Below are positions 1 through 8,532 of a DNA stretch of 64,000 nt, one piece after another; positions within the stretch are counted from its first letter, which is position 1, and each line of letters opens with the position of its first letter. The position numbers and the translations under genes are program-made. Origin of the DNA: Mogibacterium sp. (GTDB lineage Bacteria > Bacillota > Clostridia > Peptostreptococcales > Anaerovoracaceae). The notes under the pieces were generated by a model. It was not told where the DNA came from. It did no database searches and was given only the letters and a program-made list of their open reading frames with translations. Where the stretch lies: positions 124,001 through 188,000 of the forward strand of contig JAFWHB010000028.1 in assembly GCA_017512145.1 (NCBI GenBank), written 5' to 3'.

Positions 1-42
1 GATTACTGTGATCATTGTGACACATTATAGGAGGGAATGATA

Positions 43-1245
43 ATGAGAGTTTATGCGGATAACGCAGCAACTACATATCTCAGCAAGACTGCAAGAGATA
101 AGCTTATTGAGTGCCTTGACAACTACAATGGCAATCCTAACAGCCTTCATACTGATGGACAGCGCACTCAGGAAATACTTGATGAGGCAAGAGAGATCGT
201 TGCCGGATGCATCAATGCTAAGAATCCTAATGAGATCTACTTTACATCCGGTGGATCTGAGGCTGATAACCAGGCTCTTCTGAGCGCAGCAAGAGTTCTC
301 GCCGCTAAGGGCAAGAAGCACCTTGTAACGCTCAATATCGAGCACCATGCTATTCTTCACACCATGGCCAAGCTCGAGAAGGAAGGCTTTGAAGTAACTT
401 ATCTCAAGCCGCAGCTTAACGGAATTGTGGATGTCGAAGATGTCAGGAATGCAATAAGAGAAGATACTGCTCTGGTTTCTGTCATGTTTGCAAATAACGA
501 GATGGGAGCTATTCAGCCTATCCCTGAGATCGGTGCTATCTGCAAGGAGAAGGGCGTTCTTTTCCACACTGATGCTGTTCAGGCTGCAGCACACCTCCCT
601 ATAGATGTTCAGGCAATGAATATAGACATGCTCTCAATGTCCGGACACAAATTCCACGGACCTAAGGGCGTCGGCATTCTGTATGCACGTAATGGCATAA
701 GACTTGTCAATGTCATCGAAGGCGGAGCCCAGGAGAGAGGCAAGAGAGCCGGTACGGTAAATGTTCCGGGAATAGCTGCTATGGCTGTTGCTCTCAAAGA
801 GGGCTGCGACAACATGGAAGTGAATATGAGCAAGGTAAGGGCTCTCAGAGACAGACTTATCGAAGGTCTCAAGGATATACCTTATTCACAGCTTAACGGA
901 GATCCGGTCAGAAGACTCCCTGGTAATGTCAACTGGTCATTCGAGGGTGTTGAGGGAGAGAGCCTTCTTCTGCATCTTGACATGTATGGCATAGAGTGTT
1001 CATCCGGCTCAGCATGCACAAGTGAATCTCTCGACCCGTCACACGTGCTGACAGGTATGGGTGTTCCGGTTGAGGCTGCACATGGATCACTTAGATTCAG
1101 TCTCGATATCGAGAATACTGAAGAGCAGATCGACTACGTGATCGAGAAAGTCCACTCAGTAGTCAACTATTACAGGAACATGTCCCCATACTGGGAAGAT
1201 CTTGAGAACGGAACAAGGGAACACTGTATCCCTGAACATATGTAA
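43..1245 (+). CDS. iscS: cysteine desulfurase, NifS/IscS type
   Basis: PLP-dependent enzyme that takes sulfur from L-cysteine for Fe-S cluster assembly. The N-terminus (YADNAATT) and the PLP-lysine motif SGHKFHGPKG (about residues 200-210) are typical, and the active-site cysteine lies in the loop SSGSACTS (about residues 320-327). The 400-residue length is normal. Two in-frame ATGs exist at 37 and 43; the AGGAGGG at 29-35 is only one base from the first but seven from the second, so 43 is the better start. The iscU gene follows 26 bases downstream, giving the usual desulfurase-scaffold pair. Family assignment is secure; whether it is the general (Isc-like) or a dedicated (NifS) enzyme cannot be told from the sequence. 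Confidence 0.95.
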   Translation: MRVYADNAATTYLSKTARDKLIECLDNYNGNPNSLHTDGQRTQEILDEAREIVAGCINAKNPNEIYFTSGGSEADNQALLSAARVLAAKGKKHLVTLNIEHHAILHTMAKLEKEGFEVTYLKPQLNGIVDVEDVRNAIREDTALVSVMFANNEMGAIQPIPEIGAICKEKGVLFHTDAVQAAAHLPIDVQAMNIDMLSMSGHKFHGPKGVGILYARNGIRLVNVIEGGAQERGKRAGTVNVPGIAAMAVALKEGCDNMEVNMSKVRALRDRLIEGLKDIPYSQLNGDPVRRLPGNVNWSFEGVEGESLLLHLDMYGIECSSGSACTSESLDPSHVLTGMGVPVEAAHGSLRFSLDIENTEEQIDYVIEKVHSVVNYYRNMSPYWEDLENGTREHCIPEHM

Positions 1246-1271
1246 GCAGGTTTGAAAGGAGAATAATAGTT

Positions 1272-1691
1272 ATGTCACTTTATACAGATAAGGTAATGGA
1301 TCATTTTGAGCACCCACGCAATGTAGGAGTAATTGAAGACGCCGATGGAATCGGTGAAGTAGGAAACCCTCTCTGCGGAGATATCATGAAGATGTATCTT
1401 AAGGTCGAGGACGACAAAATTGCAGATGTCAAGTTCAAGACCTTTGGCTGCGGAAGCGCTATCGCTACAAGCTCTATGGCTACAGAGCTCATCAAGGGCA
1501 AGACCTTGGACGAAGCACTTGAACTTACTAACAAGGCTGTAGTAGAGGCTCTTGACGGACTTCCTGCAAGAAAGATCCACTGCTCGGTTCTTGCAGAAGA
1601 TGCTATCAAGGCAGCTCTTGTAGACTACTATACAAAATCTGGCAGAGAGATGCCTGAGAGCCTTGTCGGATTTGAACCGCATGAAGACTAA
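1272..1691 (+). CDS. iscU: Fe-S cluster scaffold protein IscU/NifU N-terminal type
   Basis: Scaffold on which the desulfurase builds Fe-S clusters before transfer to apoproteins. The three conserved ligand cysteines are visible: one in GNPLCGD (about residue 35), one in TFGCGSAIATSS (about residue 60) and one in KIHCSVLAEDAI (about residue 103). It is 139 residues, a stand-alone IscU/NifU-N protein with no C-terminal NifU domain. It sits directly behind iscS with its own GGAGA ribosome binding site and ends before a hairpin terminator, so the pair forms a short operon. Confidence 0.95.
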   Translation: MSLYTDKVMDHFEHPRNVGVIEDADGIGEVGNPLCGDIMKMYLKVEDDKIADVKFKTFGCGSAIATSSMATELIKGKTLDEALELTNKAVVEALDGLPARKIHCSVLAEDAIKAALVDYYTKSGREMPESLVGFEPHED

Positions 1692-1754
1692 TCGCATCTC
1701 CAAAACAAATCATCAATAATACAATCTTATCGAATAGATTTTTAGAATATGCAT

Positions 1755-1796
1755 AACCCGAAGTCCGCCTGTATAATTAAGCGGGCTTTTCGGTTG
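1755..1796 (+). terminator. intrinsic terminator of the iscS-iscU operon
   Basis: Arms AACCCGAAGTCCGC and GCGGGCTTTTCGGTT pair around an AT-rich loop. The U-rich stretch lies inside the 3' arm rather than behind it. Confidence 0.6.
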
Positions 1797-1844
1797 TAAT
1801 GTCGATTGTACATTAATTGTACAACAAATTGAACAATTATGTTG

Positions 1845-1850
1845 TATAAT
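1845..1850 (+). promoter_or_regulatory. possible -10 box for the RDD/PyrK-like pair
   Basis: TATAAT lies 69 bases before the RDD start codon. No good -35 sits at 16-18 bases. The stretch before it holds repeated TTGTAC words (an imperfect palindrome at about 1804-1823), which could be an operator. The assignment is weak. Confidence 0.35.
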
Positions 1851-1919
1851 ACAAATTACAGAGACTGCTAGGGTTCTTTTTCGTTAGAATTCACAACAGT
1901 CCAGGAAAGGGCAATTGCA

Positions 1920-2738
1920 ATGAAAGAAAGAAAAGTCATGAAGCTTGCTTCAAGAGGAAAGAGGCTCGGAGCATTCTGTATCGATGCTGTGATTCCTGTT
2001 GTATCAGGTCTTATCTTCACTATTACGATCCTTGTCCTGCTGTTCACAGTTAGAGCAAGGTCGGGATTCCCGGGATATGGGTTCAACAGTCCTTATTCTG
2101 AGTTCGGATACGGCTATGGATACGGATACAGCAGTGGAGTTCCGGCTGGAGCTGTAGCAGCGATCCTCATTTCGATGATCCTCTTTATCGCATACGTGGT
2201 TGTTCAGCTTGTTTTCTATAACAAGTCGAAGACGATCGGTAAAGCGGTCCTCGGGCTTCAGGTAGTATCGAGTAACAACGGTGAGCCTATAGGTTTCTGG
2301 AAGATGCTCTTCAGAGAGTGGTTCGTCAAGGCAGCTTCTGAGGCAGTCTTCCTGCTCGGATATATCTGGATACTTGTTGATGACAAGAACAGAGGCTGGC
2401 ATGACAAGATCCTTGATACATTTGTAGTTGACCTTAAGGAATCAGAGAGACTCAGCATGCGTTCCCGCAGGGCTTCCAAGCCTTCAGTCAGTCCTGCACC
2501 TAAGCCTGCGCCGGCTCCTGACGCAGCGCTTCCGGCACCGGAGAACGAGCCCGTGCTCTCTGAAATGGTTGTCCAGGAAGAGGATACTGCACCTGCAGAA
2601 CCTGCACCTGCGGAACCTGTACCGGCAGAGTCTGTATCTACAGAACCTGTATCTGCAGAATCTGCACCGGCAGATACTGCTCAAGACGAACAAAATGAAT
2701 CTTATGATGAGAAGGTGGTAACTGATGAGCAAGAGTAA
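1920..2738 (+). CDS. RDD-family membrane protein with Pro/Ala/Glu repeat tail
   Basis: The N-terminal 150 residues form an RDD domain: an Arg-rich start (ASRGKRLGAFCIDAVIP), two hydrophobic spans, a Gly/Tyr-rich loop (GYGYGYGYSSG), a third span and the typical ending DDKNRGWHDKILDTFVV. RDD proteins are small membrane proteins, some linked to Na+ transport; the exact role here is unknown. From about residue 185 the protein is a low-complexity tail of PAEPAPAEPVPAES-like repeats, probably cytoplasmic and flexible. The start has AGGAAAGGG about ten bases upstream. Its 3' end overlaps the next gene by 14 bases, so the two are probably co-translated. Confidence 0.8.
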   Translation: MKERKVMKLASRGKRLGAFCIDAVIPVVSGLIFTITILVLLFTVRARSGFPGYGFNSPYSEFGYGYGYGYSSGVPAGAVAAILISMILFIAYVVVQLVFYNKSKTIGKAVLGLQVVSSNNGEPIGFWKMLFREWFVKAASEAVFLLGYIWILVDDKNRGWHDKILDTFVVDLKESERLSMRSRRASKPSVSPAPKPAPAPDAALPAPENEPVLSEMVVQEEDTAPAEPAPAEPVPAESVSTEPVSAESAPADTAQDEQNESYDEKVVTDEQE

Positions 2739-3474
2739 GGTTTCTCATAGAGAAAAACTTGCCCGAGACATTTACAAAATGACCTTTGAAACCGATAACT
2801 GCAGATTTACTGGCCCCGGTCAGTATGCTCTTATCAAAACATGCGGCGAGTTCCGCCCATATCAGATGTGTGATTATGACTGTGACAGGTTCACAATTGT
2901 TTTCAAGGCTGATAACAAATTCGGCAGAGAACTTGCCTCTCTGGAATATGGAGATGAATTAGAGACACAGACAGGACTTGGTAAAGGGTTTGATGTCGAG
3001 GCGATCCCTGATGATACGATGCTTGTAGCTGATTCGATGGGTGTATCGGAAATGCTTGAGCTCTCAAGAGCTCTGCTTATGAAGGGAAAACGTTTCAAGA
3101 TGGTACTGGGATATCCGACCAAGGATTCGATGTACATGGTAGATTCATTCCGTAATATCTGCAACGAACTCGAGGTTCTGACACTTGATGGCAGCAACGG
3201 ACGAGAGGGAATGGCATCAGATGCAGTCAGGAATGCTGCCTATATCTGTGCAAGCGGCTCTCCGGCGATGCTCAAGTCACTATCTGGGAAGACTGTTGAC
3301 GGACAGTTCAGTCTTTCCGGAATGATGCAGATCTCAGGTGAAGAGAACGGAGACTTTGATGTAGGTATGAGTGAAGGAATGGTCAGATGCAGTAAAGAAG
3401 GCCCTGTATTTGACAAGAATCTTATAGACTGGAACACACTCTCTCTTGAGCGCTGGAACAGATCTACATACTGA
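2725..3474 (+). CDS. PyrK-like flavoprotein without Fe-S ligands
   Basis: It resembles the dihydroorotate dehydrogenase electron-transfer subunit (PyrK, ferredoxin-reductase fold). The flavin-site motif FRPYQM (about residue 50), TGLGKGFD (about residue 92) and a C-terminal CxxxGPVFD ending are all recognisable. The nucleotide-binding glycine cluster is replaced by ADSMGVSEM. Of the four [2Fe-2S] cysteines expected near the C-terminus only the last (C before SKEGPVF) remains; the region before it reads NGDFDVGMSEGMVRC. It overlaps the RDD gene and no pyrD lies nearby, so a pyrimidine role is unlikely. It may have become a regulatory or partner protein. Function unknown. Confidence 0.65.
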   Translation: MSKSKVSHREKLARDIYKMTFETDNCRFTGPGQYALIKTCGEFRPYQMCDYDCDRFTIVFKADNKFGRELASLEYGDELETQTGLGKGFDVEAIPDDTMLVADSMGVSEMLELSRALLMKGKRFKMVLGYPTKDSMYMVDSFRNICNELEVLTLDGSNGREGMASDAVRNAAYICASGSPAMLKSLSGKTVDGQFSLSGMMQISGEENGDFDVGMSEGMVRCSKEGPVFDKNLIDWNTLSLERWNRSTY

Positions 3475-3493
3475 TCAATGTACCTCAGAAGAT

Positions 3494-3530
3494 AGCCCTC
3501 TGAAGGATCACTTCAGAGGGCTCTTGAATT
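3494..3530. terminator. hairpin between convergent genes
   Basis: A perfect 12-bp stem, AGCCCTCTGAAG with CTTCAGAGGGCT, has a 5-base loop. The T tract is weak. It lies between the PyrK-like gene and the convergent amidase and may serve both. Confidence 0.75.
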
Positions 3531-3549
3531 GCTGTATTTATAAATATTG

Positions 3550-4353
3550 CTAGCCTTCGGCAGGAGCTTCAGCAGGGGCTTCCTCGGTCTGGGCTTCTTC
3601 TTCGGTCTGAAGCTTTTCAGGCTCGTAGAGTGAAATGAATGCCTGATCTATAGCCTCACAGATCGCCTTTGCATTTGCCTCGAGATTGTTGTCGAAGAGG
3701 GCATTGTCGTCTACATTGTCGAGGAAACCTACTTCAACGATGCAGCATGGCATGGTGGCAACTGCAAGTTCTTCGTAGTTCTCGAGTTCAGACTGCAAAG
3801 TTCCGGCTCTCACCGTCCTCTCGGTAAAGCCCTGGGCTGCGAGGCTGCGGACTATATTGCCTGCGAGAAGCTGTGATTCAGGAGTGTTTGCCACCGGGAT
3901 GAAGGCTTCTACACCCTGACCGGCACCATCAGCCTTGTTGCGGTGGATCGAGACCATGAGCTTAGCACCATTCTCGTTAGCCATCTGGCCTCTTGCAGCT
4001 CTCTCGACAGCCACATCTTCAGTACGAGACATGACTACCGTGAAATTGGCCTTCTCAAGTTGATCTCTGACGGCAAGGGCGAGCTTGAGAGTATCATCCT
4101 TCTCATAGCGGGCGCCGTTGTCTGAGCCGGGATCTTCTCCGCCATGTCCCGGGTCAATAAATACAACACCTCGCGAAGGTTCGGCGGCAGGAGGGGTCTC
4201 CTTGCTGCCTGCATATCTGACAGCAACAATTACAGCTATTATAAGAAGCAGAATGACAAGGACTGTTCTCCTGCGTCTCATTTGCTGACGGCGTCTCTTG
4301 CGTCTCTTCTCACGTATGAGTATTTGTCTTATTTCAGCATCTGTAAGCTGCAT
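3550..4353 (-). CDS. N-acetylmuramoyl-L-alanine amidase (Amidase_3, CwlD-like)
   Basis: Zinc amidase that removes stem peptides from peptidoglycan. Order: a basic Arg/Lys-rich cytoplasmic start, one membrane anchor (VLVILLLIIAVIVAVRYA, about residues 31-48), then the Amidase_3 domain with zinc ligands in DPGHGG, in the Glu of YEKDD and in SIHRN, and the catalytic Glu in IVEVGF. The last residues are a short acidic Ala/Pro repeat tail (TEEAPAEAPAEG). The start has a strong GGAGGTGATC at good spacing. The domain faces outside as a membrane-tethered enzyme. It could be CwlD (spore cortex) or a general amidase; no sporulation gene is nearby. Confidence 0.88.
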   Translation of the reverse strand: MQLTDAEIRQILIREKRRKRRRQQMRRRRTVLVILLLIIAVIVAVRYAGSKETPPAAEPSRGVVFIDPGHGGEDPGSDNGARYEKDDTLKLALAVRDQLEKANFTVVMSRTEDVAVERAARGQMANENGAKLMVSIHRNKADGAGQGVEAFIPVANTPESQLLAGNIVRSLAAQGFTERTVRAGTLQSELENYEELAVATMPCCIVEVGFLDNVDDNALFDNNLEANAKAICEAIDQAFISLYEPEKLQTEEEAQTEEAPAEAPAEG

Positions 4354-4480
4354 ATGATCACCTCCTTCGGGAGATATTTTCTACCATAATAATAGAGGAT
4401 ATCGACATCTAAATCAAATAATATGGTATAATCAAATGCCAAATCTGATGAGTTTTCGCATCACTCATCGCTAATCATAG

Positions 4481-4509
4481 TTGACATTTGGTTTTTAAGG
4501 TAGTACAAT
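4481..4509 (+). promoter_or_regulatory. strong vegetative promoter of rpsU
   Basis: TTGACA at 4481-4486 and TACAAT at 4504-4509 are 17 bases apart, close to consensus. The leader to the rpsU start is about 50 bases. Confidence 0.8.
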
Positions 4510-4565
4510 TCACGTGTTGTGCTTAGACAACAAATTTACACGACGTCAGGAGGTGAGACTATAAT

Positions 4566-4745
4566 ATGGCACAGGTAATCGTAAGAGAGAACGAGAGTCT
4601 GGAAAGCGCTCTTAAGAGATTCAAGAGGTCTTGCGCTCGCGACGGCGTCATGGCTGAGCTTCGCAAGAGAGAGCACTACGAGAAGCCAAGCGTAAGACGT
4701 AAGAAGAAGTCTGAGGCTGCTCGTAAGAAGGCACGTAAGTATTAA
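4566..4745 (+). CDS. rpsU: 30S ribosomal protein S21
   Basis: A 59-residue very basic protein beginning [19 protein letters not shown], with the family core [23 protein letters not shown] and a Lys/Arg-rich tail. S21 binds the small subunit near the mRNA exit and helps initiation. An AGGAGGTGAG ribosome binding site precedes the ATG and a strong promoter lies upstream. It is immediately followed by its own terminator, then by yqeY, the common Firmicutes neighbour order. Confidence 0.95.
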   Translation: MAQVIVRENESLESALKRFKRSCARDGVMAELRKREHYEKPSVRRKKKSEAARKKARKY

Positions 4746-4759
4746 TAGACAATAATCAG

Positions 4760-4799
4760 GATGCGAACTTTACTCAAGAGGTTCGCATCTTATATTTTA
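4760..4799 (+). terminator. intrinsic terminator after rpsU
   Basis: GATGCGAAC pairs with GTTCGCATC (9 bp), followed by TTATATTTT. Confidence 0.85.
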
Positions 4800-4835
4800 C
4801 AGGTATTTGGTTATTAAGAGATAAGGAGAACAGAT

Positions 4836-5297
4836 ATGGGACTTAAGCAGCAGCTTATGGCTGACTACAAGGAAGCAATGAAGAATGCTGACACCGTTCG
4901 CAAGAATACTGTCAACATGGTAAGAGCAGCAATCAAGCAGCACGAAGTAGATCAGAGAGTTGAACTTGAAGATGATGCTGACATCGTCAAGATCATCAAG
5001 AAGCAGGTCAAGATGAGAACCGACGCTCTTGAGGATTTTGCCAAGGCAGGCAGAGACGATATGGTCGAAGGCTACAAGAAGGAGATCGAGATCCTCCAGG
5101 CATACCTCCCGGAGGAGATGTCAGCTGAGCAGATCGCAGACAAGGTCAAGGAAGTTGCCGCTAAGATGGGCATCACTGACGGAATGAAGAACATGGGAGC
5201 TCTCATGAAGGGTGTCATGGCTGAGGTCAAGGACGCAGCTGACGGATCTACTGTCAACAAGATAGTTAAAGACTTCCTTAATGGCAAGCTTGACTGA
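4836..5297 (+). CDS. yqeY: YqeY/GatB-domain protein
   Basis: A 153-residue helical protein of the YqeY family, related to the C-terminal tRNA-binding domain of GatB. The family start MGLKQQLMADYKEAMKNAD and the segment LQAYLPEEMSAEQIADKV are plain. It probably binds tRNA-like RNA, but its cellular role is not settled. It has an AAGGAG ribosome binding site and stands between rpsU and phoH, as in many Firmicutes. Confidence 0.9.
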   Translation: MGLKQQLMADYKEAMKNADTVRKNTVNMVRAAIKQHEVDQRVELEDDADIVKIIKKQVKMRTDALEDFAKAGRDDMVEGYKKEIEILQAYLPEEMSAEQIADKVKEVAAKMGITDGMKNMGALMKGVMAEVKDAADGSTVNKIVKDFLNGKLD

Positions 5298-5330
5298 TAT
5301 TCCTGAACAACAGAATACACAGAGGACAAT

Positions 5331-6326
5331 ATGACAGAATACAAGATAGATATTCCTGAAGGCATCAACGTGCAGGAACTGTTCGGCAACTATGATGCCA
5401 ATGTCAGGGCGGTTGAGAAGATCACCGAGACAGAGATGGTCCTCAGGGACGGGGCTCTTACCATCAAGGGCAAGGACCCCGATCTTGCTATGCGTATAAT
5501 AGGGAGACTGATAGAAGCTCTCCGCATAGAACCGGGACTCGATCAGCAGCGCCTTGGATATATCATCGACATGGAGACATCCGGCAGGAACTTTGACGAG
5601 AAGATAACCTCCAAGGATATTATTTGCTATACGCATACGGGAAGACCACTGAGACCTAAGACGCAGGCTCAGAAGGAATATGTAGACAATATCCGCAGCA
5701 CTGATATGGTGTTCGGAATTGGTCCAGCCGGTACAGGTAAGACATATCTTGCATGCGCAATGGCAATTACTGCATACAAGAACAAGGAAGTAGAGAGGAT
5801 CATACTCACAAGACCTGCAGTTGAGGCAGGCGAGAGACTGGGCTTCCTTCCGGGCGACATGCAGGAGAAGGTCGATCCGTACTTAAGACCTCTTTACGAT
5901 GCTCTTTATGATGTGCTCGGTCTCGATGCCGCAGCCAAATTAAGAGAGAAAGGCGTCATAGAGGTCGTTCCTCTTGCGTATATGAGAGGAAGGACACTTG
6001 ATAATGCCTTCATTATCCTTGATGAAGCTCAGAATACCACAAGAGAACAGATGAAGATGTTCCTCACGAGAATGGGATTCAATTCCAAGGTCGTGGTAAC
6101 AGGAGATATCACCCAGATAGACCTTCCTTCAGGTACAATGTCAGGCCTCAAGGAGGCAAGGAAGGTACTGACAGGAGTCGAAGGTATCAAATTCAATTAT
6201 TTCACCGAAGTCGACGTTGTAAGGCATGAACTTGTCAAGAGAATCATCAAGGCATATGAGTCTTATGACAATTCGGCCAAAGTCAGAACAAATACATCGA
6301 AAGGCAATAAGGTCAGCAGCAGATGA
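5331..6326 (+). CDS. phoH: PhoH-like ATPase
   Basis: A cytoplasmic P-loop ATPase of the PhoH/YbeZ family, linked to RNA metabolism through its partner YbeY. The Walker A motif is GPAGTGKT (about residue 130) and Walker B is FIILDEAQN (about residue 228), followed by the sensor VVTGDITQIDLP. The N-terminal region holds a KH-like RNA-binding part. Its stop overlaps the ybeY start by four bases (ATGA), so the two are translationally coupled. Confidence 0.93.
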   Translation: MTEYKIDIPEGINVQELFGNYDANVRAVEKITETEMVLRDGALTIKGKDPDLAMRIIGRLIEALRIEPGLDQQRLGYIIDMETSGRNFDEKITSKDIICYTHTGRPLRPKTQAQKEYVDNIRSTDMVFGIGPAGTGKTYLACAMAITAYKNKEVERIILTRPAVEAGERLGFLPGDMQEKVDPYLRPLYDALYDVLGLDAAAKLREKGVIEVVPLAYMRGRTLDNAFIILDEAQNTTREQMKMFLTRMGFNSKVVVTGDITQIDLPSGTMSGLKEARKVLTGVEGIKFNYFTEVDVVRHELVKRIIKAYESYDNSAKVRTNTSKGNKVSSR

Positions 6327-6823
6327 CAGTTTATTACAGTGATGAAGACGGCAGATTGACGCCCGAGATCAAGGCTCTTATGGAAGAGGCAGCCATGAAG
6401 GCTGTGCAGCTTGAGTTCTGCGATGAGATAAGTGAGACGGGAATTGATCCTGCTTCCATTGATGCCGAAGTCAGCGTGACAGTCGTAGGGGGAGAAGAGA
6501 TAAGGGAGCTCAACCGGGATTACCGTGGCAAGGACAGCGTTACAGATGTCCTGAGCTTTCCTCAGTTTGATGATCATGATGAACTGGCGGAGGATCTTCT
6601 TTCGGATGAATATACAACTCTCGTAGGAGACGTTGTGATCTGCTATGACAGAGCCGTCAGTCAGTCTGAGGAGTACGGGACAGGAATCACGAGAGAACTG
6701 GTATACCTCTTCGTTCACAGTATCCTTCATCTGATGGGATATGATCATGAAGAGGATGAAGAACGGAGAATAATGAGGGCCAGAGAAGAAGAGATTATGG
6801 CCGCGATCGGAGTAAGCAGATGA
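6323..6823 (+). CDS. ybeY: endoribonuclease YbeY
   Basis: Metal-dependent RNase for 16S rRNA 3' maturation and ribosome quality control. The metal site is the three-histidine motif HSILHLMGYDH (H132, H136, H142). The length of 166 is normal, with a slightly extended acidic N-terminus. It overlaps phoH upstream and era downstream by four bases each. Many Firmicutes have dgkA and cdd between ybeY and era; both are absent here. Confidence 0.95.
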   Translation: MTVYYSDEDGRLTPEIKALMEEAAMKAVQLEFCDEISETGIDPASIDAEVSVTVVGGEEIRELNRDYRGKDSVTDVLSFPQFDDHDELAEDLLSDEYTTLVGDVVICYDRAVSQSEEYGTGITRELVYLFVHSILHLMGYDHEEDEERRIMRAREEEIMAAIGVSR

Positions 6824-7719
6824 AGTCAGGTTTTATTGGAATAGTAGGACGCCCTAATGTTGGCAAATCAACGCTGATGAATGCGATGCTTGGCGAGAAG
6901 ATCGCCATCACATCAAGCAAGCCTCAGACAACGCTCAACAGAATAACAGGAATATACACAGATACAGCTTATGATGACGGTGAAGGACTGCAGATGGTCT
7001 TTCTGGATACTCCCGGTATCCACAAGCCTCATAATAAGCTTGGTTCTGCCATCAATGAAACCGCTGTCAACACTCTCAGCGGAGTTGACGTAATACTTCT
7101 TATCGCCGACGGAACCAGAGAGTTTGGCAGAGGCGACAGTTCTGTTCTTGAGATACTTGAGAAGGTCGACACACCTAAGCTTCTTGCCATCAACAAGATG
7201 GATATGATGAGTCCGGAGCAGTATCTTGATCTCTACAACAGATATGAGAAGACTGGAATGTTCGATGACATCTACGGTGTATCAGCTCTTAAGGGCGACA
7301 ACGTCGAGGTCCTCAGAGACACTTTGGCAGGATATATGCAGGATGGACCAATGTACTATCCGGAGGATATAGCAACTGATCATCCAGAGAGATTCATAGT
7401 CAGCGAGATCATCAGAGAGAAGCTCATGAATTATCTTGATGATGAGGTCCCCCACGGAGTGTTCGTCGAGATCGAATCCTTCGAAGAGGGCGAGCGTCTG
7501 ACAGAGATCGGTGCAGTAATATATTGCGAGAAGAAATCCCACAAATCCATAATTATCGGTAAGGGCGGCAGCAAACTCAAGGGAGTAGGCAAGGCGGCCA
7601 GAAGAGAAATAGAAGAGCTTCTCGGATGCAAGGTCTATCTGAGCCTCTGGGTCAAGGTCAAAGAGAACTGGAGAGATTCAGACAGAATAATCAGGAGCTG
7701 GGGATATAAGGACGAATAG
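6820..7719 (+). CDS. era: GTPase Era
   Basis: Ribosome-assembly GTPase acting on the 3' end of 16S rRNA. G1 is GRPNVGKST, G3 is DTPGIH and G4 is NKMD; the C-terminal KH domain carries IIGKGGSKLKGVGKAAR. The 299-residue length is normal. Its start codon overlaps the ybeY stop, so the rRNA-maturation proteins PhoH, YbeY and Era form one coupled block. Confidence 0.96.
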   Translation: MKSGFIGIVGRPNVGKSTLMNAMLGEKIAITSSKPQTTLNRITGIYTDTAYDDGEGLQMVFLDTPGIHKPHNKLGSAINETAVNTLSGVDVILLIADGTREFGRGDSSVLEILEKVDTPKLLAINKMDMMSPEQYLDLYNRYEKTGMFDDIYGVSALKGDNVEVLRDTLAGYMQDGPMYYPEDIATDHPERFIVSEIIREKLMNYLDDEVPHGVFVEIESFEEGERLTEIGAVIYCEKKSHKSIIIGKGGSKLKGVGKAARREIEELLGCKVYLSLWVKVKENWRDSDRIIRSWGYKDE

Positions 7720-7738
7720 AGGACCGGAATAGTAAGGC

Positions 7739-8530
7739 ATGCTGATAAGTGCAGAGGGTATAGTACTAAGACAACGCAAGATCGCTAATAACAAGCGCAT
7801 GATAGTCATATTCACTCGTCAGTATGGCAAGCTTTCGGCTGGAACTTCCATCAATGAGAAGAGCCGCAATAAATCCGCTCTGGCACTGAGACCATTCACT
7901 TATGCGGAATATGATATTTTCAAAGGACGTGAATCCTACAGCATCAATTCAGCCTCTGTGAAGAAGAGCTACTATTCCATCGGAGAGGATATTGAGAGGT
8001 TCATGACGGCATCTTCTTTCATCGAATATCTCGATAAGATACTCCCTGATGAGGAAGCCATGCCGGGACTTTTCGATCTGGCGCTCGATTTCATGGAATC
8101 AGTTGCAAGGACCAATGCCAGACCTGATACTTTGCTATATGCATTTATTGTCAAGTCGCTGAGAATGCTTGGCGTAATGCCTGAACTTAAGTGCTGCGTG
8201 AACTGCGGCAAGCCGCTCGAAGCCTTTGGCCGCAGCAATGATGGAAAGGTGCCGGGCAGACTCAAGCTTTTCTCGGTTTCTTCAGGCGGAGTTATATGTG
8301 AAGAGTGTGCAAATCGCGAGAAATCGGACCCGGGCGCATTGATTTATGAGCCTGTATTCGATATAATCGATGTGTTTAGATATTTTTCAGATAAACCTAT
8401 TTCAACCTTTGAAAAGGTCAGTCTCAAACAAGGTGTTTCAGATATGATCAGGCGTATTCTGGCTGAGTACACAGGGCGCTATCTTGGCGCTGATGTTCTC
8501 GGCAAGTCTAATGAACTGGAGGTACAATAA
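7739..8530 (+). CDS. recO: DNA repair protein RecO
   Basis: Recombination mediator that helps load RecA and anneal strands together with RecR. The N-terminal OB-fold begins LISAEGIVLRQRKIANNKRMIVIFT, and a zinc-finger-like CCVNCGKP...CEEC lies at about residues 145-187. The length of 263 is normal. It stands 19 bases after era, the common era-recO order, and two bases before the next gene. Confidence 0.93.
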   Translation: MLISAEGIVLRQRKIANNKRMIVIFTRQYGKLSAGTSINEKSRNKSALALRPFTYAEYDIFKGRESYSINSASVKKSYYSIGEDIERFMTASSFIEYLDKILPDEEAMPGLFDLALDFMESVARTNARPDTLLYAFIVKSLRMLGVMPELKCCVNCGKPLEAFGRSNDGKVPGRLKLFSVSSGGVICEECANREKSDPGALIYEPVFDIIDVFRYFSDKPISTFEKVSLKQGVSDMIRRILAEYTGRYLGADVLGKSNELEVQ

Positions 8531-8532
8531 CA

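Noticed and set aside
4439..4496. Hairpin with T run before rpsU, considered as an attenuator
   Set aside because: It lies before the -10 of the strong promoter at 4481-4509, so it would not be in the main rpsU transcript.
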